From JACVRN01 sp963715565 (GTDB taxonomy: Bacteria > Acidobacteriota > Blastocatellia > Pyrinomonadales > Pyrinomonadaceae), in the NCBI GenBank assembly GCA_963715565.1, contig OY970256.1, forward strand, positions 2,480,001 to 2,544,000: 64,000 bases of DNA, given 5' to 3'. Below are positions 1 through 9,620 of this stretch, one piece after another. Position 1 is the stretch's first letter. The number at the start of each line of letters is the position of its first letter. The notes beneath the pieces were generated by a model. That model saw only the letters and a program-made list of their open reading frames with translations, had not been told where the DNA came from and did not search any database. The translations under genes and the position numbers were made by a program.

Positions 1-1
1 T

Positions 2-1324
2 CGTGCGGTTTGTGTCCTCATCATCACGCTCGTCTTAACGACCTTTGCGCCAGCGCAATCCGGGCGCTCCAGAACGGGTAGCGGCGGCACGGAGAACAAG
101 AAAACATCCGAGCAGCGGGGCGAGCCGTCGCGACCGGGCACTGATGCCGCTCCGGCGAGCAATGATGATGAAACGGAAGCTATTGGAGCGGACGTCGTTC
201 GCGTAGACACCAACCTAGTCACCGTGCCCGTCATCGTCGCGACGCGCAACGGCACTTATATCCCGGACATGCAGCGCGAGGAGTTCTCAATCTTCGAGGA
301 CGGCGTGGAGCAGGAATTAGTTTTCTTCGCGACGGTGACGGAGCCTTTTCACGTCGTGCTCATGATAGACACGAGCGCAAGCACGGAAGAAAAGCTCTCG
401 CAGATTGCACGCGCCGCCACCGCTTTTGTCGCGGAGCTTCAGCCCGCCGACCGCGTCAAGCTCATCTCCTTTGACGACCGCGTGCGTGATTTCGGTGGCT
501 TTACAAACGACCGCGCGGAGATGAGCGCGCTCATCAATGGGCTCAGGCCCGGCAGCGGCACAAAGCTTTACGACGCGATGGACGCAGGGCTCGCCGCGCT
601 CAAAAATATAAAGGGACGCAAGGCCATAGTTATCTTCACGGACGGTGTTGACTGGCACAGCGACCGCAAGACGGCTTCGGACAATTTTCGCTTGATTGAA
701 GAATCGGGCATCATCATTTATCCCATACGCTACGACACGCGCGCCGACGTCGAACGCCTTGCGCGTGCGCAGGCGCGCTCGGGACGGACGGTGGACCTCG
801 GCACAATCTTCGGTGGAGGTCTTCCTTCGGGCACGCCGCCCACCTTCCCCGGCGGCACGCCGCAGCCTACGGGGCGCAGAACGCCCGGCACATTGCCCGG
901 CCCCGTCATCATCAGTCGCGACCCTAACGACGACCGTACAACCGGAGGCCGCACCAATGACCCCGACGCGCGCTCTCGCAATCCGGACCCGCGCAACGAC
1001 CCGACCGCGCCGCCCACAACACCCGGCGCGCGCACAGAAGAACAAATCCGCATCATGCTCGACGATGCATACAGGTGGGCCGACAGCTATTTGAACGACC
1101 TCTCGACCAAATCCGGAGGCCGCACCTTGCGCGCAGACACGCTCGGCAATCTGCCCACAGCGTTCGCGCAGATTGCAGCGGAGCTACGCACGCAGTACAG
1201 CCTCGGCTACTACCCGCCGAAAGAGACGGCGCGCGACGGCAAGTTTCACAAGATTCAAATCCGCAGCGCCCGCAAAGGCACAAGCGTCCGCGCCCGCCCC
1301 GGCTACCGCGCACCAAAAGGATAA
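2..1324 (+). CDS. Secreted VWFA-domain protein (Acidobacteria type), 5' truncated
   Basis: The frame is open from the left window edge, so the start lies outside. The first residues form a hydrophobic stretch ending in AQS, the remains of a signal peptide. A low-complexity Gly/Ser/Thr linker follows, then the VRVDTNLVTVPV strand that opens VWFA-related Acidobacterial proteins. The VWA domain has the MIDAS motif DTSAS encoded near base 368. A Pro/Arg/Thr-rich insertion lies in the middle, and the protein ends with the YSLGYYPP and RPGYRAPKG blocks usual for this family. The family is secreted and probably binds metal and protein ligands; the partner is unknown. The GTG at 224 is internal (the V of VTV) and is not the start. 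Family certain, function not. Confidence 0.9.
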   Translation, partial: RAVCVLIITLVLTTFAPAQSGRSRTGSGGTENKKTSEQRGEPSRPGTDAAPASNDDETEAIGADVVRVDTNLVTVPVIVATRNGTYIPDMQREEFSIFEDGVEQELVFFATVTEPFHVVLMIDTSASTEEKLSQIARAATAFVAELQPADRVKLISFDDRVRDFGGFTNDRAEMSALINGLRPGSGTKLYDAMDAGLAALKNIKGRKAIVIFTDGVDWHSDRKTASDNFRLIEESGIIIYPIRYDTRADVERLARAQARSGRTVDLGTIFGGGLPSGTPPTFPGGTPQPTGRRTPGTLPGPVIISRDPNDDRTTGGRTNDPDARSRNPDPRNDPTAPPTTPGARTEEQIRIMLDDAYRWADSYLNDLSTKSGGRTLRADTLGNLPTAFAQIAAELRTQYSLGYYPPKETARDGKFHKIQIRSARKGTSVRARPGYRAPKG

Positions 1325-1328
1325 GAAA

Positions 1329-1416
1329 GAAAAACGTAAATCGTAAATCGTGAATCGTAAATAGTAAGAACTGCTTTCCTCTATTTACGATTCACGATTT
1401 ACGATTTACGTTTTTC
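1329..1416. repeat. Heptamer-word palindrome, cgtaaat/cgtgaat type
   Basis: Perfect 36-base inverted repeat, arms 1329-1364 and 1381-1416, loop 16 bases. Each arm is built from tandem 7-base words cgtaaat and cgtgaat. It begins five bases after the stop of the VWFA gene and ends just before the hydrolase gene. The same words recur at 48481 and 54988. Confidence 0.9.
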
Positions 1417-1454
1417 CGCTTCTCTGTGCTTAAATGGCTGTTCGAGGTAATCCT

Positions 1455-2012
1455 ATGCAACACAAGAACACGCTTGATGCGCAGCATAGTGTGCTGGTCA
1501 TCATAGACATGCAGGACGCTTTTCGTCATAAGATTTCCGATTTCCCTGAGACGGCGGCGCGCATCGCTCTGGTGGCGCACGCGGTGCAGCTTTTGAACGT
1601 CCCCATCATCGTCACGGAGCAGTACCCGCGCGGCCTGGGGCACACGGCCAACGAGATACGCGCCGTGCTTCCGCCGCAGCTTGAGCCCATCGAAAAAACT
1701 GCCTTCAGCTCCTGCGGCGCGCAGGCGTTCGTCGGCGAGTTGGAGCGCACGCGCGCGCGCCACGTCATCGTCTGCGGCATAGAAGCGCACATCTGCGTCA
1801 ATCAGACCACGCACGATTTGCTTGCGCGCGGCCTCAATGTACACCTGCTGACCGAGTGCATCAGCGCGCGCACGCATCATAACAAGGAGGTCGCGTTTGC
1901 CAAGATGGAATTGAGCGGCGCAGTCCCCACCTCCACCGAGATGGCCCTCTTCGAGCTGGTGCGCGACGCCAAACACGAACAGTTCAAAGCAATTCAGAAT
2001 CTTATCAAGTAG
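1455..2012 (+). CDS. Isochorismatase-family cysteine hydrolase
   Basis: Predicted cytoplasmic hydrolase of about 185 residues with the isochorismatase fold. The triad is visible: Asp in VIIDMQDAF, Lys in EKTAFS and Cys in GIEAHICV. The non-proline cis-peptide region next to the Cys (GIEAHICV) also fits. The substrate cannot be read from sequence; relatives include YcaC-like hydrolases, nicotinamidases and ribonuclease-unrelated amidases. An ATG at 1434 lies in the same frame, but the ATG at 1455 has a GAGG Shine-Dalgarno seven bases upstream and begins just before the conserved fold, so it is preferred. The gene lies between a long palindrome and the helicase gene and may be cotranscribed with the helicase. 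Confidence 0.88.
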   Translation: MQHKNTLDAQHSVLVIIDMQDAFRHKISDFPETAARIALVAHAVQLLNVPIIVTEQYPRGLGHTANEIRAVLPPQLEPIEKTAFSSCGAQAFVGELERTRARHVIVCGIEAHICVNQTTHDLLARGLNVHLLTECISARTHHNKEVAFAKMELSGAVPTSTEMALFELVRDAKHEQFKAIQNLIK

Positions 2013-2015
2013 GAA

Positions 2016-2054
2016 TTGATTCATTTCTTCATTGAATCAATGAACCGATGAACC
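2016..2054. repeat. Short palindrome of the tgattca/tgaatca word type
   Basis: Arms ttgattca (2016-2023) and tgaatcaa (2033-2040) around a TTTCTTC loop, followed by further words (tgaaccga, tgaacca) that run into the helicase start codon at 2056. The same words occur in the larger elements at 15965 and 37398. Confidence 0.6.
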
Positions 2055-2055
2055 A

Positions 2056-4455
2056 ATGGAACAATTATTATCGTCGCTTAATCCGCAGCAGCGCGAGGCG
2101 GTCACGGAAACAGAAGGGCCGCTCCTTATATTAGCGGGCGCGGGCTCAGGCAAGACGCGCGTTATCACTTTTCGCATCGCCTATCTCATAGCCGAGCGCG
2201 GTGTCGCGCCCTACAACATTCTTGCCGTCACCTTTACCAACAAGGCCGCGCAGGAGATGCGCAACCGCGTCGAAAAACTCCTGCACGGCACGCGCATGAC
2301 GAGCGCGCCGTTGATTTCCACCTTCCACAGCCTGTGCGTGCGCGTTCTGCGCCAGGACATAGAAGCGTTGCAGGAGGGCTACACGCGCTCCTTTACCATC
2401 TATGATCAGGACGACTCCGTGCGGCTCATCAAGGCTTGCATCAAGGATTTGGGTTACGACGAAAAGCAGTTGGGCCAGCGCGCCGTGCAGGCGGCCATCT
2501 CTTCAGCCAAGAACAGGGGCGAGGACGTCGATTCATACGCGGCGCGCGTCGAATACGGCGACGAAAAGCGCGCGGCCATCGCACGCGTCTTTCGTCTCTA
2601 CCAGGAACGGCTCGTCAATAACAACGCGCTCGATTTCGACGACCTGCTTATCAAGACGGTGCAACTGCTGAGGCGCGTGCCCGCCGTGCGCGAAAAATAT
2701 AACGAGCGTTTCCGCTACATCCTCGTAGACGAATATCAGGATACGAACTCGCTGCAATTCGCGCTCATACGCTTTCTCACCGAAAAGCAGGAGAACATCT
2801 GCGTCGTAGGCGATGAGGACCAATCAATCTATCGCTGGCGAGGAGCGGACATCAGCAACATCCTCAACTTCGAGCAGCACTTTCCGAACGCCAAGGTGAT
2901 ACGTCTTGAGCAGAACTATCGCTCGACGCAGAACATTCTGGACGTGGCGGGCGCGGTGGTGAAACACAACACGGAGCGCAAGGGTAAAAGCCTGTGGACG
3001 TCGAATCCTTCGGGCGAGCGCATACGTTACTACCAGGCTTTTGACGCCGAGGCGGAGGCGCGTTTTGTCGCCGCCAAAATCGAAGAGCACAGCCGCTCGG
3101 ACATACACATACGCGCCGCCGTGCTCTATCGCACCAACGCTCAATCGCGCGTCTTTGAAGAAGCCCTGAGGCGCGCGGGGCTTCCCTATAACATCGTCGG
3201 CGGGTTCTCCTTCTACGAGCGCGCGGAGGTGCGCGACGTTATCAGCTATCTCAAGCTCGCTCTGAATCCGCACGATTCCATAGCCTTGCAGCGCGTCATC
3301 AACTCGCCCGCGCGCGGCATAGGTAAACAGACCACAGACGAAATTGCGCGCCGCGCTAAAGACTACGGCGTCTCGCATTGGGAAACTATTTCCATCATGA
3401 CGGAGCGGCCTGAGGGCTTGAACCCGCGCGCCGTCTCCGCGCTCAAAGGCTTTCAGAAAATCATCACGGACTTAGTCAGCACGGTGCAGGCGGCTGCTAA
3501 TTCAGAATCGCCCGTCTCGGATGTCGTCAAGGCAGCTATTCTTGACACGGGCTATTCCATCGCGCTCAAGACGGAGAACACGGACGAAGCCGAAGCGCGT
3601 TTGGAGAACTTGCAGGAACTTGTCAACGCGGCTGTCGATTACGACAAGCAGGAGAAAGAGGGCTTGCGCGATTTCATAGACCACGCGGCGCTCGTCTCGG
3701 ACGTGGACCAGTATAAACAGGATGCGCCCGTCACCTTGATGACGATGCACTCGGCCAAGGGCCTGGAGTTTCCGCTGGTCTTTATCGTGGGACTTGAGGA
3801 CGGGCTTTTTCCGCACTCGCGCTCGGCGACCGACCCCGCCGAGATGGAAGAGGAACGCCGTCTCTGTTATGTAGGGATTACGCGCGCCGAAAGATTTCTG
3901 TACCTGACGCACGCGATGAAGCGGCGCGTCTATGGCGAAGAGATGGCCTCGGAGCCTTCGCAGTTTTTGAACGAGATGCCGCTCGATTTGATTGAAGACC
4001 TCTCGCGCGGCCCTTCGTGGCTCGCCTTTGCGCGCAACTCTTCGACCGTTGAGAACAAGCACGCGGCGCGCGCCCTGCGCGGCGAGGATGACAGGCGCGC
4101 TTCGCAAACGCGTTACAGCGGCAAGACCTACAACAGCATAGATTCCATCGCGGAGTTCTTCCGCCAGCGCAGCCAACAGCTAGGCGATTCCAAGCCTCGA
4201 TCTCAAGCGGAGCCGACTATCAAACGCCGCGCCGCTTCGGCCAGCTCTGGCGGCACAACGTCCGGCAGCAACGCAAGCTCCGCCTCATCCGACAAAGGCT
4301 TTACGCCCGGCACACACGTTCGTCATCCAAAGTACGGTCGCGGTCTTGTGCTCCGCCGCGAAGGCTCAGGCGACACGACCAAACTGACCGTCAGCTTCCC
4401 CGGCTTCGGACAGAAGAAGCTGATTGAAAAATACGCAGGTTTGGAGAAGGCTTAA
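2056..4455 (+). CDS. pcrA: ATP-dependent 3'-5' DNA helicase PcrA/UvrD
   Basis: Superfamily 1A helicase of 799 residues, normal length for PcrA. Motifs in order: Q motif LNPQQREAV, Walker A GAGSGKT (Lys33), motif II DEYQDTN, motif III GDEDQSIYRWRGA, motif IV QNYRST, motif V MHSAKGLEFP, motif VI YVGITRAE. A Ser-rich linker follows, then a C-terminal domain beginning PGTHVRHPKYGRG, as in PcrA proteins where it contacts RNA polymerase and other partners. Expected roles are nucleotide excision and mismatch repair, removal of RecA filaments and clearing of stalled transcription complexes. The spacer from the hydrolase gene is a small palindrome, and no good ribosome-binding site is visible. Confidence 0.96.
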   Translation: MEQLLSSLNPQQREAVTETEGPLLILAGAGSGKTRVITFRIAYLIAERGVAPYNILAVTFTNKAAQEMRNRVEKLLHGTRMTSAPLISTFHSLCVRVLRQDIEALQEGYTRSFTIYDQDDSVRLIKACIKDLGYDEKQLGQRAVQAAISSAKNRGEDVDSYAARVEYGDEKRAAIARVFRLYQERLVNNNALDFDDLLIKTVQLLRRVPAVREKYNERFRYILVDEYQDTNSLQFALIRFLTEKQENICVVGDEDQSIYRWRGADISNILNFEQHFPNAKVIRLEQNYRSTQNILDVAGAVVKHNTERKGKSLWTSNPSGERIRYYQAFDAEAEARFVAAKIEEHSRSDIHIRAAVLYRTNAQSRVFEEALRRAGLPYNIVGGFSFYERAEVRDVISYLKLALNPHDSIALQRVINSPARGIGKQTTDEIARRAKDYGVSHWETISIMTERPEGLNPRAVSALKGFQKIITDLVSTVQAAANSESPVSDVVKAAILDTGYSIALKTENTDEAEARLENLQELVNAAVDYDKQEKEGLRDFIDHAALVSDVDQYKQDAPVTLMTMHSAKGLEFPLVFIVGLEDGLFPHSRSATDPAEMEEERRLCYVGITRAERFLYLTHAMKRRVYGEEMASEPSQFLNEMPLDLIEDLSRGPSWLAFARNSSTVENKHAARALRGEDDRRASQTRYSGKTYNSIDSIAEFFRQRSQQLGDSKPRSQAEPTIKRRAASASSGGTTSGSNASSASSDKGFTPGTHVRHPKYGRGLVLRREGSGDTTKLTVSFPGFGQKKLIEKYAGLEKA

Positions 4456-4610
4456 AATCCCTGAAGCAGGGCTGTAGTTTGAAAAGGCCACGGCTTTAAT
4501 CAACCCGGCTGAGAATTAATTAGATAATTTTAGAATACTTAAGTCACAAGAAAACTTTGACGCCGCATCATCAGATTACGCTTCTGATCCCGCTCGCCAC
4601 TATCCGGGTA

Positions 4611-5108
4611 TCAAAAAATTTCATCCTCACGCATTTCCCCGGCTTTATAATGGCGGCCCGGTTTTCTTGGGCAGCAATTCTTATCGACAGACGGTGATGC
4701 CTTCTGCTGACCGCCCTCCTGCTCAAGCGCCGGCTGAGCCTTCGGCGTCAGGATTTGCACGCCAACAGGCTGAGCATTTTCGCTCGGCACTGCCCCCAAC
4801 GGTTTCTTACTTCGACCCGATAAAGTCTGACTTTTGATTGAAACCGGGATAGGTGTAGGTGTAGGTAAGGCTGACGGTGGGCTGGAAGTGTCGGTGCTCG
4901 GCGCACGTACGCCCGTATACTGGTCGAATATTTTCAACGCAGTGACACTACCATAGCAAATCGCAGCAACGACCACTGTCGTTATCGTCTGTTTGATGGG
5001 GCCGCATTTTAGGCCTCGGATTTTATCCGAGATGCTTTTAAAGACTTCAAAAGCTAAAAAAGCACCCACGATCCAAGCGAGAGGGCTATCAACTAAAGGG
5101 TTGTCCAT
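4611..5108 (-). CDS. Hypothetical membrane protein with Pro/Thr-rich tail
   Basis: 165 residues with a strong Shine-Dalgarno (AGGAGG, seven bases before the ATG), which supports this as a real gene. Two N-terminal hydrophobic segments (about residues 8-22 and 40-58) are followed by a low-complexity Pro/Ser/Thr region (PTPTPIPV) and a C-terminal part with a CC pair. The tail is probably extracytoplasmic. No family recognised. The DNA is AT-richer than the flanks and the gene is isolated between unrelated genes, so it belongs to an accessory patch. Confidence 0.6.
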   Translation of the reverse strand: MDNPLVDSPLAWIVGAFLAFEVFKSISDKIRGLKCGPIKQTITTVVVAAICYGSVTALKIFDQYTGVRAPSTDTSSPPSALPTPTPIPVSIKSQTLSGRSKKPLGAVPSENAQPVGVQILTPKAQPALEQEGGQQKASPSVDKNCCPRKPGRHYKAGEMREDEIF

Positions 5109-5683
5109 AAAGTTTTCCTCCTATGTCGGGCGAGAGTTCCTGAATTAAGCAATCCCGTTTAACGCCACGGGGTCGCGATGACAGTTCGAAGGGGGGCTGG
5201 ATGGCTTTTAGAAACCGCATTGTTTTACCTCCAAAATTTCTGGCCTAAACGAGGCTCTTACAGTAGAATGAGCCGCGTTGTTACGGATTACCGCTCTTGC
5301 TGAGCAATTATCGGCTAACGTTGTTCGCCGTTCTGCTTTCGGTGAATTTGCGCGTCGTGCCTCTTTCCACGGCTCACCGACGCTCATAAGGTCTTGCTGA
5401 AGAATCACACTTTTAGAGAAAGGGTTGGAACGAGGCACAAGAATTTCTGACCGGGAATGCAAGCTGAAGTTTTTGTGCATATTCTAACCATTTCCTACCT
5501 CGACTAACTATCAAGTTGTAGCTACTGCTATAGGGGCGGGTAACTCTCTGACTTGTTGCCCCGCTTTAGTCATCAGATGAGATGCTCACGCTCAGAAGTT
5601 GTTTTATAGAATCGGACTGGTTGTGCTTTTGAGGCATTAACTGCGACTGACACTTCAGTTCCTGACTTAAGATTGGAGTAGGT
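5109..5683. other. 575-bp spacer without a convincing gene
   Basis: A 90-codon minus-strand reading frame (5208-5480) lies here, but it lacks recognisable domains, a hydrophobic pattern and a well-placed ribosome-binding site. Composition is AT-richer than the core genes. No promoter, hairpin or repeat was identified with confidence. Confidence 0.4.
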
Positions 5684-6496
5684 ATGGCTGAGTTCCTCAC
5701 TAGAGACTATATCGAGCTATACAAAAACGAGATCAAGAAGGAGTTCGAGCAACTGGTCAACGCCTGTGGCGTCGTCGTTAGGCGACCCTCGCCGCGGTGG
5801 CGCTTTTTTCACCATTGCTTTGACGTTTTGGTGGGAATAGCAGACGGAGACTTCGACTGTAGCTCGAAGCAGGCGCGAGAATATAAGTTTCACATCAAAC
5901 AGCGCCTGGGTGAGCATTACAACGGGACGGATACCAACCATCAATTTACTTTTCACCTTGAAGAAGTCGGGAACAAAGCAAGATTGTTTGGCGATGGCGC
6001 TGATTATCCGAGTTCTAGCGGATACTTGCTGCTCATCGCATGGGGGCTGTCACAGCCGCCCATTACCACGGACATAGAGAATATTTTGAAAAAGGTGGTT
6101 AGCAGGGCAGTAAACGCTAAATATGAGATATACCATAGCCTGCGATTTCCAGACTTGCTCTCGTTAGAAGCCTCTTTTGTAAAAGACGGGCCAGCGTACA
6201 ACTATATTAAAGATAAAATAGCGCGACACCGAAGGGATGGTGAAGTAATCTCGAACGTAGATAATCAATCGTATAAGCAGGTACGGGAGATTAAAGTACA
6301 CAGGCTGTGGGGAAACAGGGCGCAGGTTACTACAAAGGAGTTCTGGCTCCTGCACTGGTGGTCTTCAACCCGGAACGAGTATACGGCTAAACGATATGAG
6401 GGCGAGATCCTCCAGTCTTATACGCTCGTCAAGCGAAATAATCGCTGGTTAATTTGGTCAAATAATTATAAGCCTTCCTCAAACCATGCGCTCTAG
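5684..6496 (+). CDS. Hypothetical protein, accessory
   Basis: 270 residues, start supported by GGAG five bases upstream of the ATG. Rich in aromatic and charged residues, with no signal peptide or membrane segment, so probably cytoplasmic. The C-terminal 70 residues (VTTKEFWLLHWWS, YTLVKRNNRWLIWSN) look like the last strands of an NTF2-like or similar beta-rich domain; this is only a resemblance. Codon use and base composition are AT-richer than neighbouring core genes, suggesting acquisition. It faces the kinase gene tail to tail with only 42 bases between. Confidence 0.65.
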   Translation: MAEFLTRDYIELYKNEIKKEFEQLVNACGVVVRRPSPRWRFFHHCFDVLVGIADGDFDCSSKQAREYKFHIKQRLGEHYNGTDTNHQFTFHLEEVGNKARLFGDGADYPSSSGYLLLIAWGLSQPPITTDIENILKKVVSRAVNAKYEIYHSLRFPDLLSLEASFVKDGPAYNYIKDKIARHRRDGEVISNVDNQSYKQVREIKVHRLWGNRAQVTTKEFWLLHWWSSTRNEYTAKRYEGEILQSYTLVKRNNRWLIWSNNYKPSSNHAL

Positions 6497-6538
6497 CTTT
6501 AGAGACGCGAACCTCTGGTTAGCGAAAGGCTACTTCCC

Positions 6539-9310
6539 TTAATCCTGCAACAGATTGCTCACAGAAAGCTTCTGTCCTCCGAGCGAGAGGATGAAGCCGT
6601 AGACGGCGAGCGCCGTCAACAGGAATAGTATGAAAACGGTGCTCCACGCGTACCACGCTGTAAAGTCCGACGTGATGGGCAAGATCCATGTCATTTGAGA
6701 GAAGAAACTGAGAAAGGCCGCCGTTAACAATCCGAAGCGCACGAGCGCAGTGATAATGATGGCCGCCGTCAGTCCTGCAAAGAACAGGTGAATCATCGCG
6801 TCAAAAAGCGTGTCCGTGCGCGCGTCATAGCCTATGAAAAAGAACGGGGCTGTCAAGATCAACCATCCCGCCCCTATCGCCAGCCATTCCTTACGCAAGA
6901 CGATGGTGAGCAGCAAGAGCAGAAACAGAAAGCCAAGCGCCTGTAGCAATCCATTCATGCTCCCGTTGGCGAACTGGCTGATAAAGCGGCGAAATCCGAG
7001 CAGCGTATTGATGTCAATTCTGCCGGGAGCAGCAGGCGGACGCCCGAGCCAACCGGGCGCGAGGGTCCAGAAGTAGTAGGTCAGCGTGAGCCCCAAACCT
7101 AAGGCTCCGCCGATGAGTATGTCGCGTCCGACGAGCGGGTCGCGGAAGTCGCCATTCAAAAAGCGCGTCCAGGAGATAATACGGTTGGGCCAGCGCTTGC
7201 GGACCAATGGCTCAAGCGCGATATACATCACCCAGCACAAACCCATCATGACCAGCGCGCCTGCCAATCCATCCATGAAGGTGCTGAACTCCGCCCTCAG
7301 CACCGGCACATGATGCGCGCCCATCACCCAGTTAATCTCATTTACGACAAAGACAAAAATAACGAGTCGCATCGCTCCACGACGGTCGCCGCGCCCGAGG
7401 CGCAGGTTATGAGTTGCGAGCAGCACGCCCACGACCATGACCAGTATAATCGAGCCGAAAATCAGCCCGTTGATAACCTTGTCGGCAGCGCTCGCCGGAG
7501 GCTCCTGCTGGCGAAACGGCTGGTCCCACGGGTAAACAGTCTCGAAATAAGTTGGCCGCCCGCGATAGCTCGCAGCCTCCACGCGGAGGGGAATGGCTGG
7601 CTCTCCCTGCACTTCGCCTTCCCACGCCACGCGCTCGTCACTGTACTGCTGTGGAATCCACTTCGGCGTGGTCGGTGTAAATTTCGAGTAATCAAGTCCG
7701 GCCTCGGCAAAGAAGATTGACCAGTCAAACGGGGGCGCTGGCTCAGTTGCTTCGTCAAACTGCGGCGGGACGGCTGTGAAAAATCCCAGATGCCCTTGCG
7801 TGTCCACGGACGCTCGCGCCATGCCAGTGATATTACTCGGCGGGTCTTCCGTGCCCACGACCTGAAAGTTAAAAGGAATTAGATAGCGCGGGCTCTGCCT
7901 GTACCACAGAAAGAGCACGGGCGGATGTCCGGTCTTTAACTTCTCCCAGCGCGTAGGCGATTGGTCCGTCTCTTTGATGCGTCGTAAATAGTTCCCAACG
8001 TAGAAGAGGCCGGAGGCGCTGTCGGTCGGAGGATTCGTGTAACCGGCTCGCTTGATTATTTCGCGCGCTCGCTCGCGCAGGACGTCCGGCGATTTTTCAA
8101 AGGGGACAAAGCGATGCAGCTTGACGCGACCCGAAAGCAGCACGATTACGGAGAGCGCTATGAACACCGAAGCGAGACACGCGATTGCCTTCGCGGGCCT
8201 GAGCGTGCCTTCCTTTTTGGCGGCGGCGACCATCTCGGGCGAAGGAGTTTCGCCAGCGGCGAGCGCGGCTGCGAGCGGGTCTCCGCCCGGTAAAGCCGCC
8301 GCGACCTGAATCGCAGAGGTGGGGCGCTTGTCCGGGTCGCGCTCAAGCGAAAGCAGTATGATGCGCTCGACGAGCGGGTCTATGTTCTTGCGCAAAGATG
8401 AAGGCGTGGTCGGCGTCGCATCCGAGCGGCGCAGGCGCAAGAGTTCCGCAAGCGAGCCAGCCTCAAACGCTTTCTTGCCCGTAAAGATTTCGTAGAGCAC
8501 AAGACCGAGCGAATAGATGTCGCTTTTCGTCGTCAGCTCTTTGCCTTCGAGCTGTTCGGGCGACATGTATTCTGGCGTGCCCTCTATGGCCTGCGTGTCG
8601 CGCAGCTCTTCGGCCAATCCCGCCAGACCGAAATCCATGATGCGTACGTTGCCCTGCGCATCAATCATGACGTTGGCAGGTTTAAGGTCTCGATGCAGGA
8701 CGCCCGCGTCGTGCGCGGCGGCGAGACCCGCGCACAGTTGCCGCGCGATGTCCAGAGCCTTGTCCGAAGGAAGACGGCCTATGCGCCTGAGTAGAGAAGC
8801 TAAATCTTCTCCGCGCACGAACTCCATCGAAAGGAAGTGCTCTCCGTCAACTTCGCCTATGTCGTAAACGCGGCACACGTTGCGGTGCGTAATCTGCCGG
8901 GCCGTGCGAACTTCACGATGAAAACGCGCGAGCGCCGCTCCGTCGTCGAGCAAATTTTCGGGAAGAAATTTGAGCGCGACGGGCTGGCCCAGCTTGAGGT
9001 CGTCTGCGCGATAGACCTCGCCCATCCCGCCGCGCCCGAGGATGCCCGCGATGCGGTAACGCTCGGCAAAGACAGCGCCGGGGACAAACCGCGCGTCTTC
9101 TACATAGTCGGGCGAGATGGAAGCATGAACTGAAGACTGGCGTGTGCGGCGGCTGCTGGGCAAGGCGGGCTTGGCGGCTGCTCCCGCCGCGCGCTGCGCT
9201 TCGTTGAGCTGGCGCGTCGGCGCAAAGAGGTCTTCCAGCGAAGCCCCGCAAGAGGGACACGACTGGTCCTCATCCTTAATACTAATCGAGCATGAGGGAC
9301 ACTTAATCAT
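6539..9310 (-). CDS. Zinc-ribbon Ser/Thr protein kinase with polytopic membrane C-terminus
   Basis: 923 residues. A zinc ribbon (CPSC at 4-7, CPSC at 18-21) is followed by a linker and a Hanks-type kinase of about residues 84-345: glycine loop GRGGMGEVY, Lys114, catalytic HRDLKPAN (Asp208), DFG at 226-228, GTPEYMSPEQ. A first membrane helix (about 375-395) leads to an extracytoplasmic domain of roughly 220 residues, then at least seven more membrane helices. The layout suggests a receptor kinase sensing an envelope signal through an undescribed sensor region. A near full-length paralog lies divergently at 12151, beyond the S46 peptidase. Kinase function is near certain; the signal is unknown. 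Confidence 0.93.
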   Translation of the reverse strand: MIKCPSCSISIKDEDQSCPSCGASLEDLFAPTRQLNEAQRAAGAAAKPALPSSRRTRQSSVHASISPDYVEDARFVPGAVFAERYRIAGILGRGGMGEVYRADDLKLGQPVALKFLPENLLDDGAALARFHREVRTARQITHRNVCRVYDIGEVDGEHFLSMEFVRGEDLASLLRRIGRLPSDKALDIARQLCAGLAAAHDAGVLHRDLKPANVMIDAQGNVRIMDFGLAGLAEELRDTQAIEGTPEYMSPEQLEGKELTTKSDIYSLGLVLYEIFTGKKAFEAGSLAELLRLRRSDATPTTPSSLRKNIDPLVERIILLSLERDPDKRPTSAIQVAAALPGGDPLAAALAAGETPSPEMVAAAKKEGTLRPAKAIACLASVFIALSVIVLLSGRVKLHRFVPFEKSPDVLRERAREIIKRAGYTNPPTDSASGLFYVGNYLRRIKETDQSPTRWEKLKTGHPPVLFLWYRQSPRYLIPFNFQVVGTEDPPSNITGMARASVDTQGHLGFFTAVPPQFDEATEPAPPFDWSIFFAEAGLDYSKFTPTTPKWIPQQYSDERVAWEGEVQGEPAIPLRVEAASYRGRPTYFETVYPWDQPFRQQEPPASAADKVINGLIFGSIILVMVVGVLLATHNLRLGRGDRRGAMRLVIFVFVVNEINWVMGAHHVPVLRAEFSTFMDGLAGALVMMGLCWVMYIALEPLVRKRWPNRIISWTRFLNGDFRDPLVGRDILIGGALGLGLTLTYYFWTLAPGWLGRPPAAPGRIDINTLLGFRRFISQFANGSMNGLLQALGFLFLLLLLTIVLRKEWLAIGAGWLILTAPFFFIGYDARTDTLFDAMIHLFFAGLTAAIIITALVRFGLLTAAFLSFFSQMTWILPITSDFTAWYAWSTVFILFLLTALAVYGFILSLGGQKLSVSNLLQD

Positions 9311-9339
9311 TCGTTAATCATCCGCAGGGGATTTTCCAA

Positions 9340-9597
9340 CATCTCGAACCGAGATGCAAAGAGAGTTTGGTATTCCACGGCCAGCCCCACAAGGGGCGAC
9401 AATGTAGCCAGCCCCTGAAAGGGGCGAGATACCAGTAGCCCACGGCGTGAGCCGTGGGAACATGCGTTGAATAAAAAGTTAAGCCCCGTAGGGGCGACAT
9501 CCGATGTCGCCCCTACGGGGCTTAATGATGTTTGCTCGTGCCTGACCCACATCTGACGATGTGGGCTACTGATATGCCACCCCTTTCAGGGGCTTAA
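9340..9597. repeat. Cluster of six short palindromes
   Basis: The 310-bp spacer between the kinase and peptidase genes holds a run of different small hairpins: CCCC-acaa-GGGG, CCCCT-gaa-AGGGG, CCCACGGC-gtga-GCCGTGGG, a large one near 9485-9523 with arms GCCCCGTAGGGGCGACAT, CCCACATC-tgac-GATGTGGG and CCCCT-ttc-AGGGG. They share flanks such as gtagccc and ggggcgaca. REP-like intergenic element of unknown role; no gene is present. Confidence 0.8.
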
Positions 9598-9620
9598 AGC
9601 AAACCAAGACGCTCGCGCGC

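Noticed and set aside
1329..1416. CRISPR or ordinary tandem repeat
   Set aside because: Arms are inverted, with no spacers and no cas genes; the repeats form one hairpin.
2824..3378. 184-codon minus-strand frame inside the helicase gene
   Set aside because: Antisense to conserved PcrA motifs, no domain or ribosome-binding site.
5208..5480. 90-codon minus-strand frame
   Set aside because: No domain, odd composition, no well-spaced ribosome-binding site.
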